Shown here one piece after another: positions 1 to 10,300 of a stretch of DNA of 64,000 nt (its first letter is position 1; each line of letters opens with the position of its first letter). Source of the DNA: Hemicordylus capensis (taxonomy: Eukaryota; Chordata; Lepidosauria; Squamata; Cordylidae); assembly GCF_027244095.1 (NCBI RefSeq), contig NC_069657.1:246738674-246802673 (forward strand), read 5' to 3'. Under the pieces are notes generated by a model that saw nothing but the letters and a program-made list of their open reading frames with translations, was not told where the DNA came from and made no database searches. A program made the position numbers and the translations under genes.

Positions 1-687
1 AAACAGCACATACATGCATGTTGAGGTACTTCCCTGAACAGAGTTGTGTACCATTTTATTTAGTTAGTTGCTTGCTTGCTTGAGTTTAATCTATGTGTTT
101 TTTGTATTTCTCCTCCAACCAAGCCCACAAGCCTCTTACAATAATAAAACATCAAAACTATCCGATTAAAACAAAATAAAAAGCAATACGAATACCAAAT
201 TTCTAACATAGACATAAGACAGAAATTTCAGAGACAAAGATTTACTCTCCAGACAATTTTTAAAAGAACATTTTGACTCATTTTCTGAAAGCTAGAAACG
301 TCCTAGCTCCATTGCCCTCTCAATTTTTCTCTTAACAATTCCAGTCATCAGAAGGTAGTGTAAACTCCTCTGAGGAAGCAGAAGGCATATTTGGAAAGTC
401 GATTTTCCATGTACCTCTATTATTTCCTTTGAAAGTAGTATTTCACAACTGCAACTGTGAAATTGTAGATCAGCCTTGTTCTGCAACCCCACAAGTAGTG
501 TTTAAGGTACAGCAGCATGAGTGGAAGAGTTTAATTGCCTGCATTTTGCCACACTGTGTATTAGCCCCTATGGCCTCCCTCAGTCATCATCTTAGGCCAC
601 TATTTTCTCCATCCTTCTTTCCTTGGATTTCTCTCTGCTGTACTCCCTGCCCTCAGATTTTTAGCCTACTTTCTTTATGGGTACAGT
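1..687. other. Unassigned AT-rich sequence
   Basis: I see no exon, RNA gene or repeat that I recognise. Open frames here are short and lack family features. Confidence 0.4.
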
Positions 688-1202
688 TGTAGGGGGATAT
701 AGGGACACCTCAACGAGGTAGTTTGTGATGATGTCATCCACCCTGATTCAATATGGCGGATGCATAAACATTTGACATGCAAGTTGGCTAACTTGTGAAC
801 TTCCTAACCGATTTGAACCAAATTTGGTACAGTTGTAGTGAGTGCACACCTTACTACATCTCATAGGTGTTGGAGCTAGGACCCTGGCAGCATCAGCTCT
901 CAGCTGCACTGTCCCATAGTGACCACTGGGTTTTTTTTTAGGGTCATGGATTGGAGTGCTGGACCCCTCCGCTCTATGTTCTTCCAGAGTTAGTCTCCTT
1001 TTTGTCTCTCCAGAGATGGCTGTTTAGTCTTTCTCCCCTTTCAGCCTTAAGCTCAGCTTTCCTATCCTTTTGTAACTTCTAAATAAATCCTTATTGTTCT
1101 TCAAACTTAAAGAACTGTCTCCAGACCTCTTGCTTGGCTGAATTCTCCCCAAACTGGTTTTGCTCTGCTATTTGGGGACTGAACTGCCATTCTTCCCCTA
1201 CA
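688..1202 (+). mobile_element. LTR-like repeat (possible solo LTR, fossil)
   Basis: A 515-bp block begins TGTAGGGG and ends CCCCTACA, the short inverted TG...CA ends typical of a long terminal repeat, and carries an AATAAA at 1082-1087 about 115 bp before its end, as an R/U5 boundary would. Part of it (about 855-1030) recurs inverted at 11090-11290, so it is a dispersed repeat. I see no clear target duplication and no internal genes. It is a broken remnant of unknown age; the LTR reading is an inference. Confidence 0.4.
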
Positions 1203-1940
1203 ATAAGAACACCTCAATGGTGTAGTTTGTAATGATATCCAACCCGATTCAATATGGCAGATGGGTTTGAGGCAGTTTGAAGAGTAAGTGGGCCACCTTG
1301 TGAACCACCTAAGTGATTTGAACCAAATTTGCTACAGGTGTAACATAAGGAGGCTCTTCTCACGATCGGTGAGAAGAACCTGGATGGGGTTTGCGAGGAG
1401 AGTGGGCTAAGCCTGCTCTACCCGCAGACAAGCAGTCAGTCTGCTCCAAGCGGCCAAACTGGCAACCCACACGACTGCCTGCTGGTGGGGGCTGAGGAGT
1501 TCAGGAGCCACGCAGCCCCTGGAAGCTCCAGCATGCCCTGCGCGAGTACGCAGGGCATGCTGGAGAGACCCCCGAGCGGGGAGGCTGTTTTTAAGCCTCC
1601 CAGTCAGGGATCTACTCATGGCAACTCATGATCATAGAGACCTGGTTAGCAGAACGCTCGCTCCGCTAACCTGGGCTTAGGGGAGGGCTACTTAAGCGGG
1701 TTAACTGCTTGGAGGCAACCGGGCTTGCCTGAGAACCCGGTGGTTCTCATGGTCAGGCGAAATCAGGCTAGGCTCCCCTAACCCGATTTCACCTGATCGT
1801 GGGAATAGCCTTAAAGACATACACATAGGGACAGCTCAAATGCGTAGTTTGTAATGATGACATTCACCCTGATTCAACATGGCAAATGCATGAATGTCTA
1901 AGGCTGGAGTGGGTTAACTTGTGAAGATGGTAATTATCAA
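1203..1940 (+). repeat. Diverged partial copies of the start of the LTR-like repeat
   Basis: The first ~140 bp of the 688-1202 repeat (the segment reading 'cacctcaa..gtagtttgt.atgat') recurs in diverged form at about 1203-1345 and again at about 1815-1940. The copies are in the same orientation and separated by the TIR element at 1350-1811, so the area is a patchwork of related fragments. Confidence 0.45.
1350..1811 (-). mobile_element. Non-autonomous DNA element with terminal inverted repeats, copy 1
   Basis: The ends read AGGCTCTTCTCACGATC and, inverted, AGGCTATTCCCACGATC. The interior is GC-rich and holds a 17-bp-arm hairpin at 1526-1565 (CTCCAGCATGCCCTGCG and its complement). The same ends and hairpin occur inverted at 2531-3000. 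It encodes no protein and its superfamily is not clear. Confidence 0.55.
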
Positions 1941-1952
1941 TTAAGATTATAG

Positions 1953-2530
1953 TGAAAGGAATGTAGGCAGATTAGTTCTTACCAGAACAACTTTTTTTTT
2001 TTTTTTTTTTTTGGTTTTTTGTCCTCACAGCTGACAATCTGACCCTCTCTCTGTTCGGTCCTTTCCCCTACTGCCAGTTTCTCTCTGCCTTCCATTTACC
2101 TTTCAGGCTTTTGTGATATCTCAGCTCAGGCCTGGACTACAAAAACAGGTGAGATGGTAAAGGTTTCCAAACTGTATCACTTGAGACTGCAGATAATAAA
2201 GATGATGGTGTGTGTGTGTGCACGCGCATGTTTGACCACTCACCGTGCAAGAAAACCAATTATTACAGAAAGGAAACTAGCATCGAGAATGTTGGGGTAG
2301 AATATTTTTATGTGCAGTGAGCTTTTCACACCTTCAGTACCTAGAAGCATTCAGTCAGGTGCTTTTCTCTATCAGTTTTCTCATTAGCTATGTTGGTTGG
2401 GTAGACCAAGCTTTAGTCAGTGGGGTTGTGGCTCAAAGATTTCAAGGTAAATGCCACTTTACAGAGTATTAATTTCAGGCTTTGCTGAGTCTTGACTTAG
2501 ATCAGAGCTTGCCCACTATTCTAACACAAA
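1953..2530. other. Unassigned sequence with poly-T tract and short TG repeat
   Basis: It contains a poly-T run at about 1990-2012 and a short TG stretch near 2208-2220. No gene or repeat family is recognised. Confidence 0.35.
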
Positions 2531-3000
2531 GAGGCTATTCCCATGAGCAGCAAAAATTGGGCTAAGCGAGCCTAGCCCGATTTTTGCTGCTCGTGTAAGC
2601 CACCGGGCTCGCAGACAAGCCCAGTGGTTTACAAGCGGCTAGCCCCTTAGGCAGCCTGCCCCTTAAACCGGATTTGGGGAGTGAGCACTCTGCAAACCCG
2701 GTTTTAAAAATCGTGAGTAGCCGAGGTGCGACCAGGAGGCTGAAAAGCAGGAGGCTTTTCTGACCAGGAGGCCAACCAGGACCCTGACCAGGAGGCTGAA
2801 AAGCAGCCTCCCAGCTCGGGGGTCTCTCCAGCATGTCCTGCGCACTCATGCAGGGCATGCTGGAGCTTCCGGGGGCGCAGAGCCCCCGAACTCCCCAGCC
2901 CGCCTGGCTCCGTGACAGAGCTGGCAGTTGTGTGGGCTGCCGCTGTGGCCGCCCAGAGCAGACTGCTGCTTGTGAGAAGACGGATTGTGAGAAGAGCCTC
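2531..3000 (+). mobile_element. Non-autonomous DNA element with terminal inverted repeats, copy 2
   Basis: It starts GAGGCTATTCCCA and ends with the complement of GAGGCTCTTCTCACAATC. It shares the hairpin (2826-2865) and the 'gggggtctctccagcatg' block with copy 1 in opposite orientation. Similar 11-mers TCTAACACAAA (2520-2530) and TCTAGCACAAA (3005-3015) lie on either side. Long open frames across it are GC-rich artefacts without family features. Confidence 0.55.
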
Positions 3001-3428
3001 AAGGTCTAGCACAAAAATAGGATAATTTAATGCAAGAAAAATAGTTCTTACATTATCAGATTTCCATCTGTTATATTCACCAAACACAGATTGTAGATAT
3101 AGCAAAGCACCATACTGTTTATACATCCAGGAGAAAACCGAGCATAGCCAGGTGTTAACGACACATGGAAGTCCTGAACAAAGGAGCAAAGTACACTGGC
3201 CCTAACAATTCAGCACAGAGATGCCACTGAAATGCACCTTGTTCTAAGCTGAATTGTTGCAACTTAGAATCAAAATATAGGCAAATGGAAAGGGTCCATT
3301 TATGAGGTGGGAGGCAGATATCATTTGCGATGCATTTCATGTAGGACGAATATGATTCAACAGTAAATGTATATGGAATGTTTGTGCTAGGAGGGTGAAT
3401 TACCTGCCAATTTTTTTTTAAAGAACTC

Positions 3429-3616
3429 TTATGAGCGTGGCACAGCACAGAACTTGTAGGCCTTTGGACGTGTTGTCATCCCAGTAATAGGGGTAAGATT
3501 CAGGTCATCTTTAGATGTTCCTGGGAGTGACTGGAAGGTGAATCTCTGCAGTAGACTTGTAAAGAACAGGAAGAGCTGTGCTCTGGCAAGTGTCTCACCT
3601 GCACATGCTCTCCGAC
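3429..3616 (-). pseudogene. Gene A exon 9 (terminal, haem-binding exon)
   Basis: The 188-bp exon starts after a TTTTAG acceptor, runs through the haem-ligand stretch GRRACAGE and stops with TAA at 3429-3431. It is the same length as the matching exons of genes B and C and is intact in itself, ending FCAVPRS. Confidence 0.85.
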
Positions 3617-4173
3617 CTAAAACAATAAGCGGGAAGAGGGGAAACTGGGCTTATTACATTTCACAACAAACCTCAATCTTCTGTAGTAATTGGAGGGAAG
3701 ATCAGTCTGGATTAAGTGATTATATGGAAAATCAAGGCAAAAAGCAAATGGTCACAAAAGTTGCTAAAATAATTTTTCACAACACAAAATACGCAGCTCT
3801 TGGGATATGGAAGGTGATGGACAACAAAATAAAGTTGGTCCATTGCTACACAAAACACCTTTGGGGACACAGAAAGTGATTTTTCTTCCCAAGGTCATAC
3901 AACGTATGCTTGGGACAACAATCAAAAGTAGGGGAAAAAAAGAAAAATGGTCAAACTTCTGGTTCTGTGAACGCTGTCTGAAAAATCTGGAATATTGGGG
4001 TCTGTCAATTACAGACCAAAACAATTCATGATAAAGACAATAATAAAAAATCCTGAAAGTAAAAACTGACTAAAGTACAGCAATACAATAATGATTAATG
4101 ATATAGCAGGATAATGGTGGTAATCCTTCAAAAAATACTGCATTCGCAGTGCGAATCATTCTATTAAGCTGAC

Positions 4174-4309
4174 CAGGGTTTCTTAACATTGGGCCCCCAG
4201 ATGTTGTTAGATTACACCTCCCAGAATCCTCAGCTGAAATGGCCTTTGCTTGGGGATTATGGGAGTTGTAGTCCAACAACATCTGAGGGCCCAAGGTTAA
4301 GAAACCCTG
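4174..4309. mobile_element. 136-bp fold-back hAT MITE
   Basis: Near-perfect inverted arms begin CAGGGTTTCTTAAC. The flanking 8-bp target duplication is AAGCTGAC/ATGCTGAC. The core 'gggattatgggagttgtagtccaacaac' type sequence is shared with the MITEs at 8335, 9922 and 58214. Confidence 0.8.
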
Positions 4310-4470
4310 ATGCTGACTATAGTGTTCTCCTTATTGTCTCTATAGAAATCACTTCCTATAGTGTAGGAAGTCATCTTGTGATGCAGAATGACATGCACAA
4401 GAACTCCAGTTTTCTAGCATGGGCAATGGTCCCTAAGGATGGTGCTATTCTAGGTGAATGTGCTTAGGAT

Positions 4471-4639
4471 TAGTGTTCCCTCTAAGGTGTGCACACATGC
4501 CTGCACTCACAATTTTTTTTAATGTCTGCTCAGTTAATTTTGGATCCCGCTCAGGTTGAATCAGGAAAGCCCCATTCTGAATGCATGTGTGCACAAACTA
4601 CCCAGAACAAAACTCATTCTGCACACAGAATGAACACTG
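4471..4639. mobile_element. Short hAT non-autonomous element
   Basis: This 169-bp element has ends TAGTGTTC and, inverted, CAGTGTTC, and a perfect 8-bp target duplication CTTAGGAT (4463-4470 and 4640-4647). Homologous intron 8 sequence in genes B and C has a single CTTAGGAT and no insert, which confirms both borders. Confidence 0.85.
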
Positions 4640-4671
4640 CTTAGGATGCTCTCTTAGTTAATGCTGCATCA

Positions 4672-5288
4672 GATACAGGTGAAACTCGGAAAATTAGAAT
4701 ATCATGCAAAAGTCCATTAATTTCAGTAATGCAAATTAAAAGGTGAAACTGATATATGAGACAGACGCATTACATGCAAAGCGAGATAAGTCAAGCCTTA
4801 ATTTGTTATAATTGTGATGATCATGGCGTACAGCTCATGAAAACCCCAAATCCACAATCTCAGAAAATTAGAATATTACATGGAACCAAGAAGACAAGGA
4901 TTGAAGAATAGAACAATATCGGACCTCTGAAAAGTATACAGTGTACTGTGCTTGATTGGCCAGCAAACTCGCCTGACCTGACCCCATAGAGAATCTATGG
5001 GGCATTGCCAAGAGAAGGATGAGAGACATGAGACCAAACAATGCAGAAGAGCTGAAGGCCGCTAATGAAGCATCCTGGTCTTCCATAATACCTCATCAGT
5101 GCCACAGGCTGATAGCATCCATGCCACGCCGCATTGAGGCAGTAATTGCAAAAGGGTACTCCAAAAAGTAATTGCAAAAGCAAAAGGGGCCCAAACCAAG
5201 TACTGAATACATATGCATGCTTATACTTTTCAGAGGTCCGATATTGTTCTATTCTTCAATCCTTGTCTTCTTGGTTCCATGTAATATT
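4672..5288 (+). mobile_element. Tc1/mariner-family transposon, internally deleted
   Basis: It begins after a TA with an ACAGGTGAAACTCGG terminus. On the + strand around 4955-5170 it carries the C-terminal part of a Tc1 transposase (WPANSPDLTP, then ENLWGIAKRRMRD and CHRLIASMPRRIEAVI), with a stop codon inside the DLNPIEN-type motif. The segments 4871-4938 and 5220-5288 are inverted copies of each other. Most of the transposase, including its DNA-binding part, is missing and the right terminus runs into a SINE. It occupies the site where gene A exon 8 should lie. Confidence 0.8.
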
Positions 5289-5535
5289 CCCCCCTGGCAC
5301 AGTGGGGAAATGATTTGCCTAGCAAGCAAGAGGTTGGTGGTTTGAATCCCTGCTTGTATGTTTCCCAGACTATGGGAAACAGCTATATCGGGCAGCATCG
5401 ATATAAGATGCTGAAAGGCATCGTCTCACATTGTGTGGGAGGAGGCAATGGTAAACCCCTCCTGTATTCTACCAAAGAAAACCACAGGGCTCTGTGGTTG
5501 CCAGGAGTCGACAGAGACTCAACGGCACAACTTTA
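5289..5535 (+). mobile_element. tRNA-derived SINE, Sauria-type
   Basis: The head has pol III box A (TGGCACAGTGG) and box B (GGTGGTTTGAATCCC). The body carries 'gggcagcatcgatataagatgctgaaaggc' type sequence, and the tail 'ccaggagtcgacagagactcaacggcacaactt' resembles the 3' end of BovB/RTE LINEs, as known for Sauria SINEs. A second copy is at 55216-55471. Confidence 0.8.
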
Positions 5536-5737
5536 AGATATTTTATCTTCCGTTTCAGAAGTGAAAAAACCCTACAGCGTTTTATGAACACAAAACACAC
5601 TGTAAGAAATAAAGTCTAAAAACCTTCAGTAGGGGTCATTAAAGTCCAGATTATTATTAACTCTCACCCATTAAGATGTACACCTACTAGTCATGATGGA
5701 TATGCCTCCAACCATGGACGCTTGGTGATGAAGGAGA

Positions 5738-6042
5738 GGAGAGCTGGTCTTGTGGTAGCAAACATGACTTGTCCCCATAGCTAAGCAGGGTCTGCCCTGG
5801 TTGCATATGTGGGAGACTTGATGTGTGAGCACTGCAAGATATTCCCCTCAGGGAATGAAGCTGCTCTGGGAAGAGCAGAAGGTTTCAAGTTCTCTCCCTG
5901 GCTTCTCCAAGATAGGGCTGAGAGAGATTCCTGCCTGCAACCTTGGAGAAGCGGCTGCCAGTCTGTGAAGACAATACTGAGCTAGATAGACCAATGGTCT
6001 GACTCAGTTTATGGCAGTTTCCTATGTTCCTATGTTCCTATG
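5738..6042 (+). mobile_element. 5S rRNA-derived SINE with CR1-like tail
   Basis: The head contains TAGCTAAGCAGGGTC, CCTGGTTGCATAT and GGGAGACT, matching the internal promoter half of vertebrate 5S rRNA. The tail, 'gagctagatagaccaatggtctgactcag', ends in TATGTTCCTATG repeats like CR1 3' ends. Other copies are at 19009-19326 (minus) and 63133-63423. Confidence 0.8.
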
Positions 6043-6189
6043 AACAATTCCCATCAGGTCCATCGTACTAGATCCACATTCTGAATAGCTGCTAGAGTAT
6101 GTACTGTATATCTGGAGATTTGCAACCTATCAGGCCAATCACATGGTAAAGATCATGAACTATGATATTGCCATGGACCCAGCCACCTA

Positions 6190-6480
6190 CTAAGCTCTAG
6201 GGAGGTCTGGTTACGGTTGCCTCTGGCTTGCTGGGTGGTGACTCGGGACTGGGCCTTCTTTGTGGCTGCCCTGGGGCTTTGGAATGTGCTCCTTGTAGAA
6301 ACAAGAGCATCTCCATCTCTGATTTCTTATAGAAAGACCCACAATACACACACCTAGTATTCTCAGGCTTTTAGCTGAAATTCATTTATACTGTTTCATC
6401 ATTTTTATCCTATGAAATTATTTCAATTTTTTGATCACCTAATTTTTGTTCAGGTGATCTATAAATAAATAAATAAACAT
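6190..6480 (+). mobile_element. L2-type LINE 3' end
   Basis: This is the degraded C-terminal coding end of an L2-like reverse transcriptase ORF ('tttgtggctgccctggggctttggaatgtgctcc') followed by an AT-rich 3' region ending in ATAAATAAATAAATAAA. It is 5'-truncated. Confidence 0.6.
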
Positions 6481-6635
6481 TTAGGACAGCTAGACGTTTT
6501 GAAACACTTGCTAGCCTAGTTTGTTTGGTTGTTTTTTCTTTAGATTGATTGGGAACAGTGTGCAAACATGCTTCAAAACCACAGTGTGACAACTGCACCT
6601 GCAATGAAAATGGCTTATTGAAAAGACTCTATTAC

Positions 6636-6801
6636 CTCTTGCTTTCGGTTAAGAAATGTATCAATTAAGCTTTTCTGGTCATTTTCATCCAGTTCTTTGA
6701 GATGTTCTCTGGAGGTGGCAGTTATAAATGCTTGCATTTCATTTCTGTTAGTAAAAACAGTCTTGTGAGCACCCAACAGGAAGCTAAAAGCAGTTATACA
6801 G
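6636..6801 (-). pseudogene. Gene A exon 5, frameshifted
   Basis: It aligns with gene B exon 5 and reads AHKTVFTNRNEMQAF and [22 protein letters not shown], with an AG acceptor and GT donor kept. It is 8 bp shorter near its start than gene B exon 5, so the entering frame meets a stop after LYNCF. Flanking intron sequence also aligns with gene B. Confidence 0.85.
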
Positions 6802-8334
6802 CTGAAAATACTAAAATATGACAAAGAAAAAGAGATATTAATAGGGTTCAACAGTACATGATGTTACCAGGTGAACATCTGAAAGCACTTTTATCAAAAT
6901 ACCTTTGTTCATATTACAGAGAATAACAATTATCTATTATTTTAATTTTATTTATTTAATTTATATACTGTATTTTTATTATACAAAAATAAACACAATA
7001 TAAACAGAATAAAACCAACTAACTATTAAACAACAATTAAATGTTTTAAAACATTCAGAGATTACAGCAATTAAAAAAAATTTAAACAGCAATTAAGAAT
7101 TTAAAACATTCGGAGATTACTAAAAGCCTGACTTTAAAAGTGTGTCTTAAGGGCTTTTAAAAAGACTGGTAAAGATGTTAAGCCATTAATGTCTATGGGG
7201 AGCGCATTCCACAGCCCAGGGGTGACTATAGAGAAGGCCCGCTCCCAAGTCACTGCCACATGATCTGGCGGTATATGGAGATGGACCTCTCTTGATGATC
7301 CTAATGTTTGGTGGGTATCATGCAGAAGAAGGTACTCTCCCAGGTAACCCGGTCCTAAGCCATTTAGGGCTTTAAAGGTAATTACCAGCATTTTGTATTT
7401 TGCCTGAAAACCTATTGGCAGCCAATGCAGTTGCTTTAAAACAGGCATAATATGGCCTCTCTGAGACACCCCAGAGACCAAACTAGCTGCTGCATTTTGA
7501 ACCAACTGAAGTTTCCGTACGACATACAAAGGCAGCCCCACATAGCGCTCATTGCAGTAGTCAAGCCTAGAGGTTACCAGAGAGTGCACCATCATTCTGA
7601 GATCACTATCTTGAAGGAACGGACATAGCTGTTGTATCAACTGGTTGATAGAAAGTGCTCCTGGCCATAGCCTCAACCTGAGAAAACCAGAGTGAGGTCT
7701 AGGTCCAGAAGCACTCCCATGATATGTAACTGTTCCTTCACAGGGAGTGCAAACCCATCCCAAACCCATCTATCATATCCCACAAAGTATGACCCTTACC
7801 ATGAGTACCTCTGGCTTGCTTGGTTTCAGCTTCATTATTATCCCTCATCCAGTCCATTACTGCCTGTAGGGAGGCCTTAGGTGAGGTATGCCATTCCTTG
7901 ATTATGATGCCACGGAGAAATAGATATGTGTGTCATCAGCATATTGATAACACCCTGCTCCAAATCCCCTGATGATCTCACCCAGCGGTTTCATGTAGAT
8001 ATTAAAAAGCATCGGAGATAGGATGGAGCCCTGAGAGATACCATGCAATAGCTCTCATTTCAGGATGCAACTATCTCTGAGTGACACCATCTGGAATCTA
8101 CCAGAGAAATAGGAACAGAACCACTGCAAAGCAGTGCCACCTATTCCCAAATCCCCCAAGTGATCCAGAAGGATACCATGGTCAATAGTATCGAAAGCCA
8201 CAGAAAGGTCCAAAAGAACCAACAGAGTCACATTCCCTCTGTCCATTCCTTGGTAGAGATCATCCATCAGGCCGACCAAGGCTGTCTCTCCACCCCATAG
8301 CCTGCAATAAAGCCAGTATGAAATGGATCTAGAT

Positions 8335-8470
8335 CAGGGATTCTCAAACTTGGGTCCTCAGGTGTTATTGGACTTCAACTCCCATAATCCCCAGCCTCAG
8401 TGGCCTTTGGTTGGGGATTATGGGAGTTGAAGTCCAATAACACCTGAGGACCCAAGTTTGAGAAACACTG
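8335..8470. mobile_element. 136-bp fold-back hAT MITE in the L2 LINE
   Basis: Inverted arms begin CAGGGATTCTCAAACTTGG. The perfect 8-bp target duplication is ATCTAGAT (8327-8334, 8471-8478). Confidence 0.85.
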
Positions 8471-9921
8471 ATCTAGATAATCAGTATCATCCAAAACTGC
8501 CTGGAGTTGATCACCACCACCTTGCCCACCCAAGGGAGATTGGACTCTGGCCTATAATTATCCATCACCGAGGGCTTGTGGACAGGCTTCTTAAGCAAAG
8601 GTCTCACAATTGCCTCCTTCAAACATGGAGGCATCCTGCCCTCCCTCAGTGAGGCATTTATGATGTCAACTAGGGCATCTCTAACAACCTCCCTTCTAGA
8701 TGTTATAAGCCATGTTGGGCATGGATCTAAAGGACAAGTGGTAGGCCGAACACCTCTAAGATGTTTGGGAGTCCAAGTCGGATCGAATGCGAGATACTTT
8801 ATCCGCAAAAAAGTTGTTAAAAGCATCACAGCAGGATAATGAGAAACCCATATTTATGTTCAGAGAAGAGGTAACCTGAGCCAATCCCATCAAAACGCTG
8901 AACAACTCCACTGTACGTGAACTTGCAGATGCAATACGTGCAGAATATAATTGCTTCTTCGCTGCACATATTGCCACAAAATAAACCTTCAAATGGGCTT
9001 TATGCTGCATCTTATCGGATTCAAGTCAAGTCTTCCTCCACTTATGCTCTAGTCTTCTCCCTTGCTGTGTCAGCTTTTGTAGCTGTTCAGTATACCATGG
9101 AGTTCGTTTTGAAGGAGAGTGGAGAAGATGCTTAGGGGCAATAGTGTCTACTGCCCTGGTAAACTTCCTATTCCAGGTTTCCACCATGGCATCAACAGAA
9201 TCACTGGCAGAACCAGCCCTTTTTGGGCAGACCATCCTAATAGGTCTTGCACCCCTGAAGAGTTGGGATGTGGCCATGAAACCAACCTTAACCAGATGGT
9301 GGTCTGTCCATGACAATGGAAACACTCTAGGAGACTCCACCCACAAAGCAGCACCTTGATCTGAGCAAAAGACCAAATCGAGGATGCTACTAGCAGTGTG
9401 TGTTGGCCCCATGATCAGCTGAGCTAGGCCCATAGTTGTCATGGCTGCCAAGAACTCCTGAACTGCACCAGACAAGCTAACCCCAAAGTGAACACGGAAG
9501 TCATTCAACACCAAAAGCCTGGGCAACTCCATCACGAGCTTCGCAACCAGCTCCGTTAGGGACTCCACTTGGCAACAAGGTGCTCGCTATACCAACAGAA
9601 TTCCCAATATATCCTGAGTTCCCAGGCCAAAATAAACATGCTCAATATGTTCCAATTGTCTCACAGAAATCCTGATCAGGGAGATGTTACTCTGATGGAT
9701 CACAACCACTCCACCCCGCCCCCTTCCACTAACCTGCTCCACCACTGAGTATCCAGCAGGGAGGAGCTGAGCCCATACTGGGCCACGAGCCTCCCCCAGC
9801 CAGGTTACATAAGCCAAGTTTGCTTCCTCATCCATGATCAAATCATGGATTATTTCGGTCTTCATTTGAACTGACCTGGCATTGCAAAGGAGCAAGATCA
9901 GGTTCTGAGGCTGGTTGGAAC

Positions 9922-10056
9922 CAGTGTTCCCTCAAGAGGGATTCCCAGATATTGTTGACTATGGCTCCCAGCATCCCCAGCTGCCATGGTCTTTGGCTGA
10001 GTATTATGGGAGTTGTAGTCAACAACATCTGGGAATCCTTGCTACAGAGAACATTG
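9922..10056. mobile_element. 135-bp fold-back hAT MITE in the L2 LINE
   Basis: The ends are CAGTGTTCCC and, inverted, CAATGTTCTC, with a target duplication GTTGGAAC/GTTGGAAT. The core resembles the MITEs at 4174 and 8335. Confidence 0.8.
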
Positions 10057-10300
10057 GTTGGAATTACTAACCAAGAGCTGAGAGCTGACAGGACAGCCAG
10101 AAGGGGAAACAGCTATGAAATTTTTGGTTTCTCTTCCCCTAACAAAGATCCTGCTAATGCCAAATCTTCTATTCCTCACCACTACTGTAATAGCTGCCCC
10201 AGAAGCACCCCCTATTCCTCCACCTGTACAAGAGCCCTGACAGAAAGCTGTAATAAAAGAGAGACTTGTACAATAGGGAAGGAGTCCAAGAAAATAAATA

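Larger units (their letters stand above)
3429..6801 (-). pseudogene. CYP2-family cytochrome P450 pseudogene (gene A), 3' part
   Basis: This is a decayed tandem copy of the complete CYP2 gene at 17346-41660. Exon 9 (3429-3616) and exon 5 (6636-6801) can be recognised, in the right order and strand. Intron 8 still aligns with the other copies (about 4025-4165 and 4400-4665). Where exon 8 should begin, near 4670, a Tc1 element starts and homology ends, and exons 6-8 are not found. Exon 5 is 166 bp against 174 bp in gene B, an 8-bp deficit that shifts the frame and brings a stop six codons into the exon. With exons 6-8 gone it cannot make a P450. Intron 1 homology survives at 12830-13100, so the original copy extended at least that far; L2 and hAT insertions fill the space where exons 1-4 were. 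Confidence 0.85.
6945..10300 (-). mobile_element. L2-type LINE, long but degraded
   Basis: On the minus strand, 3' to 5': an AT-rich 3' tail (6945-7130); a C-terminal block with SRLDYCN, LQLVQNAAA, LHWLPI and FKALNGLGPGYL (7134-7769); RT with FDTIDHGILLDHL and LQWFCSYFSGRFQMV (near 8055-8279); more N-terminal RT (about 8470-8830); and an endonuclease-like region (about 9026-9895). The single ORF is broken by several frameshifts and stops. Two fold-back hAT MITEs are inserted (8335-8470 and 9922-10056). The 5' limit is uncertain and may lie further right. It occupies the region where gene A exons 1-4 should be. Confidence 0.8.

Noticed and set aside
2562-3189. Overlapping minus-strand frames of 146 and 161 codons
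   Set aside because: They lie mostly in the GC-rich TIR element at 2531-3000 and overlap in different frames without family features.
5300-5360. tRNA gene
   Set aside because: Box A and box B are present, but no cloverleaf can be formed and a SINE body and tail follow.
5741-5860. 5S rRNA gene
   Set aside because: Only the internal-promoter half resembles 5S rRNA, with many mismatches, and it is fused to a CR1-like tail; it is a SINE.
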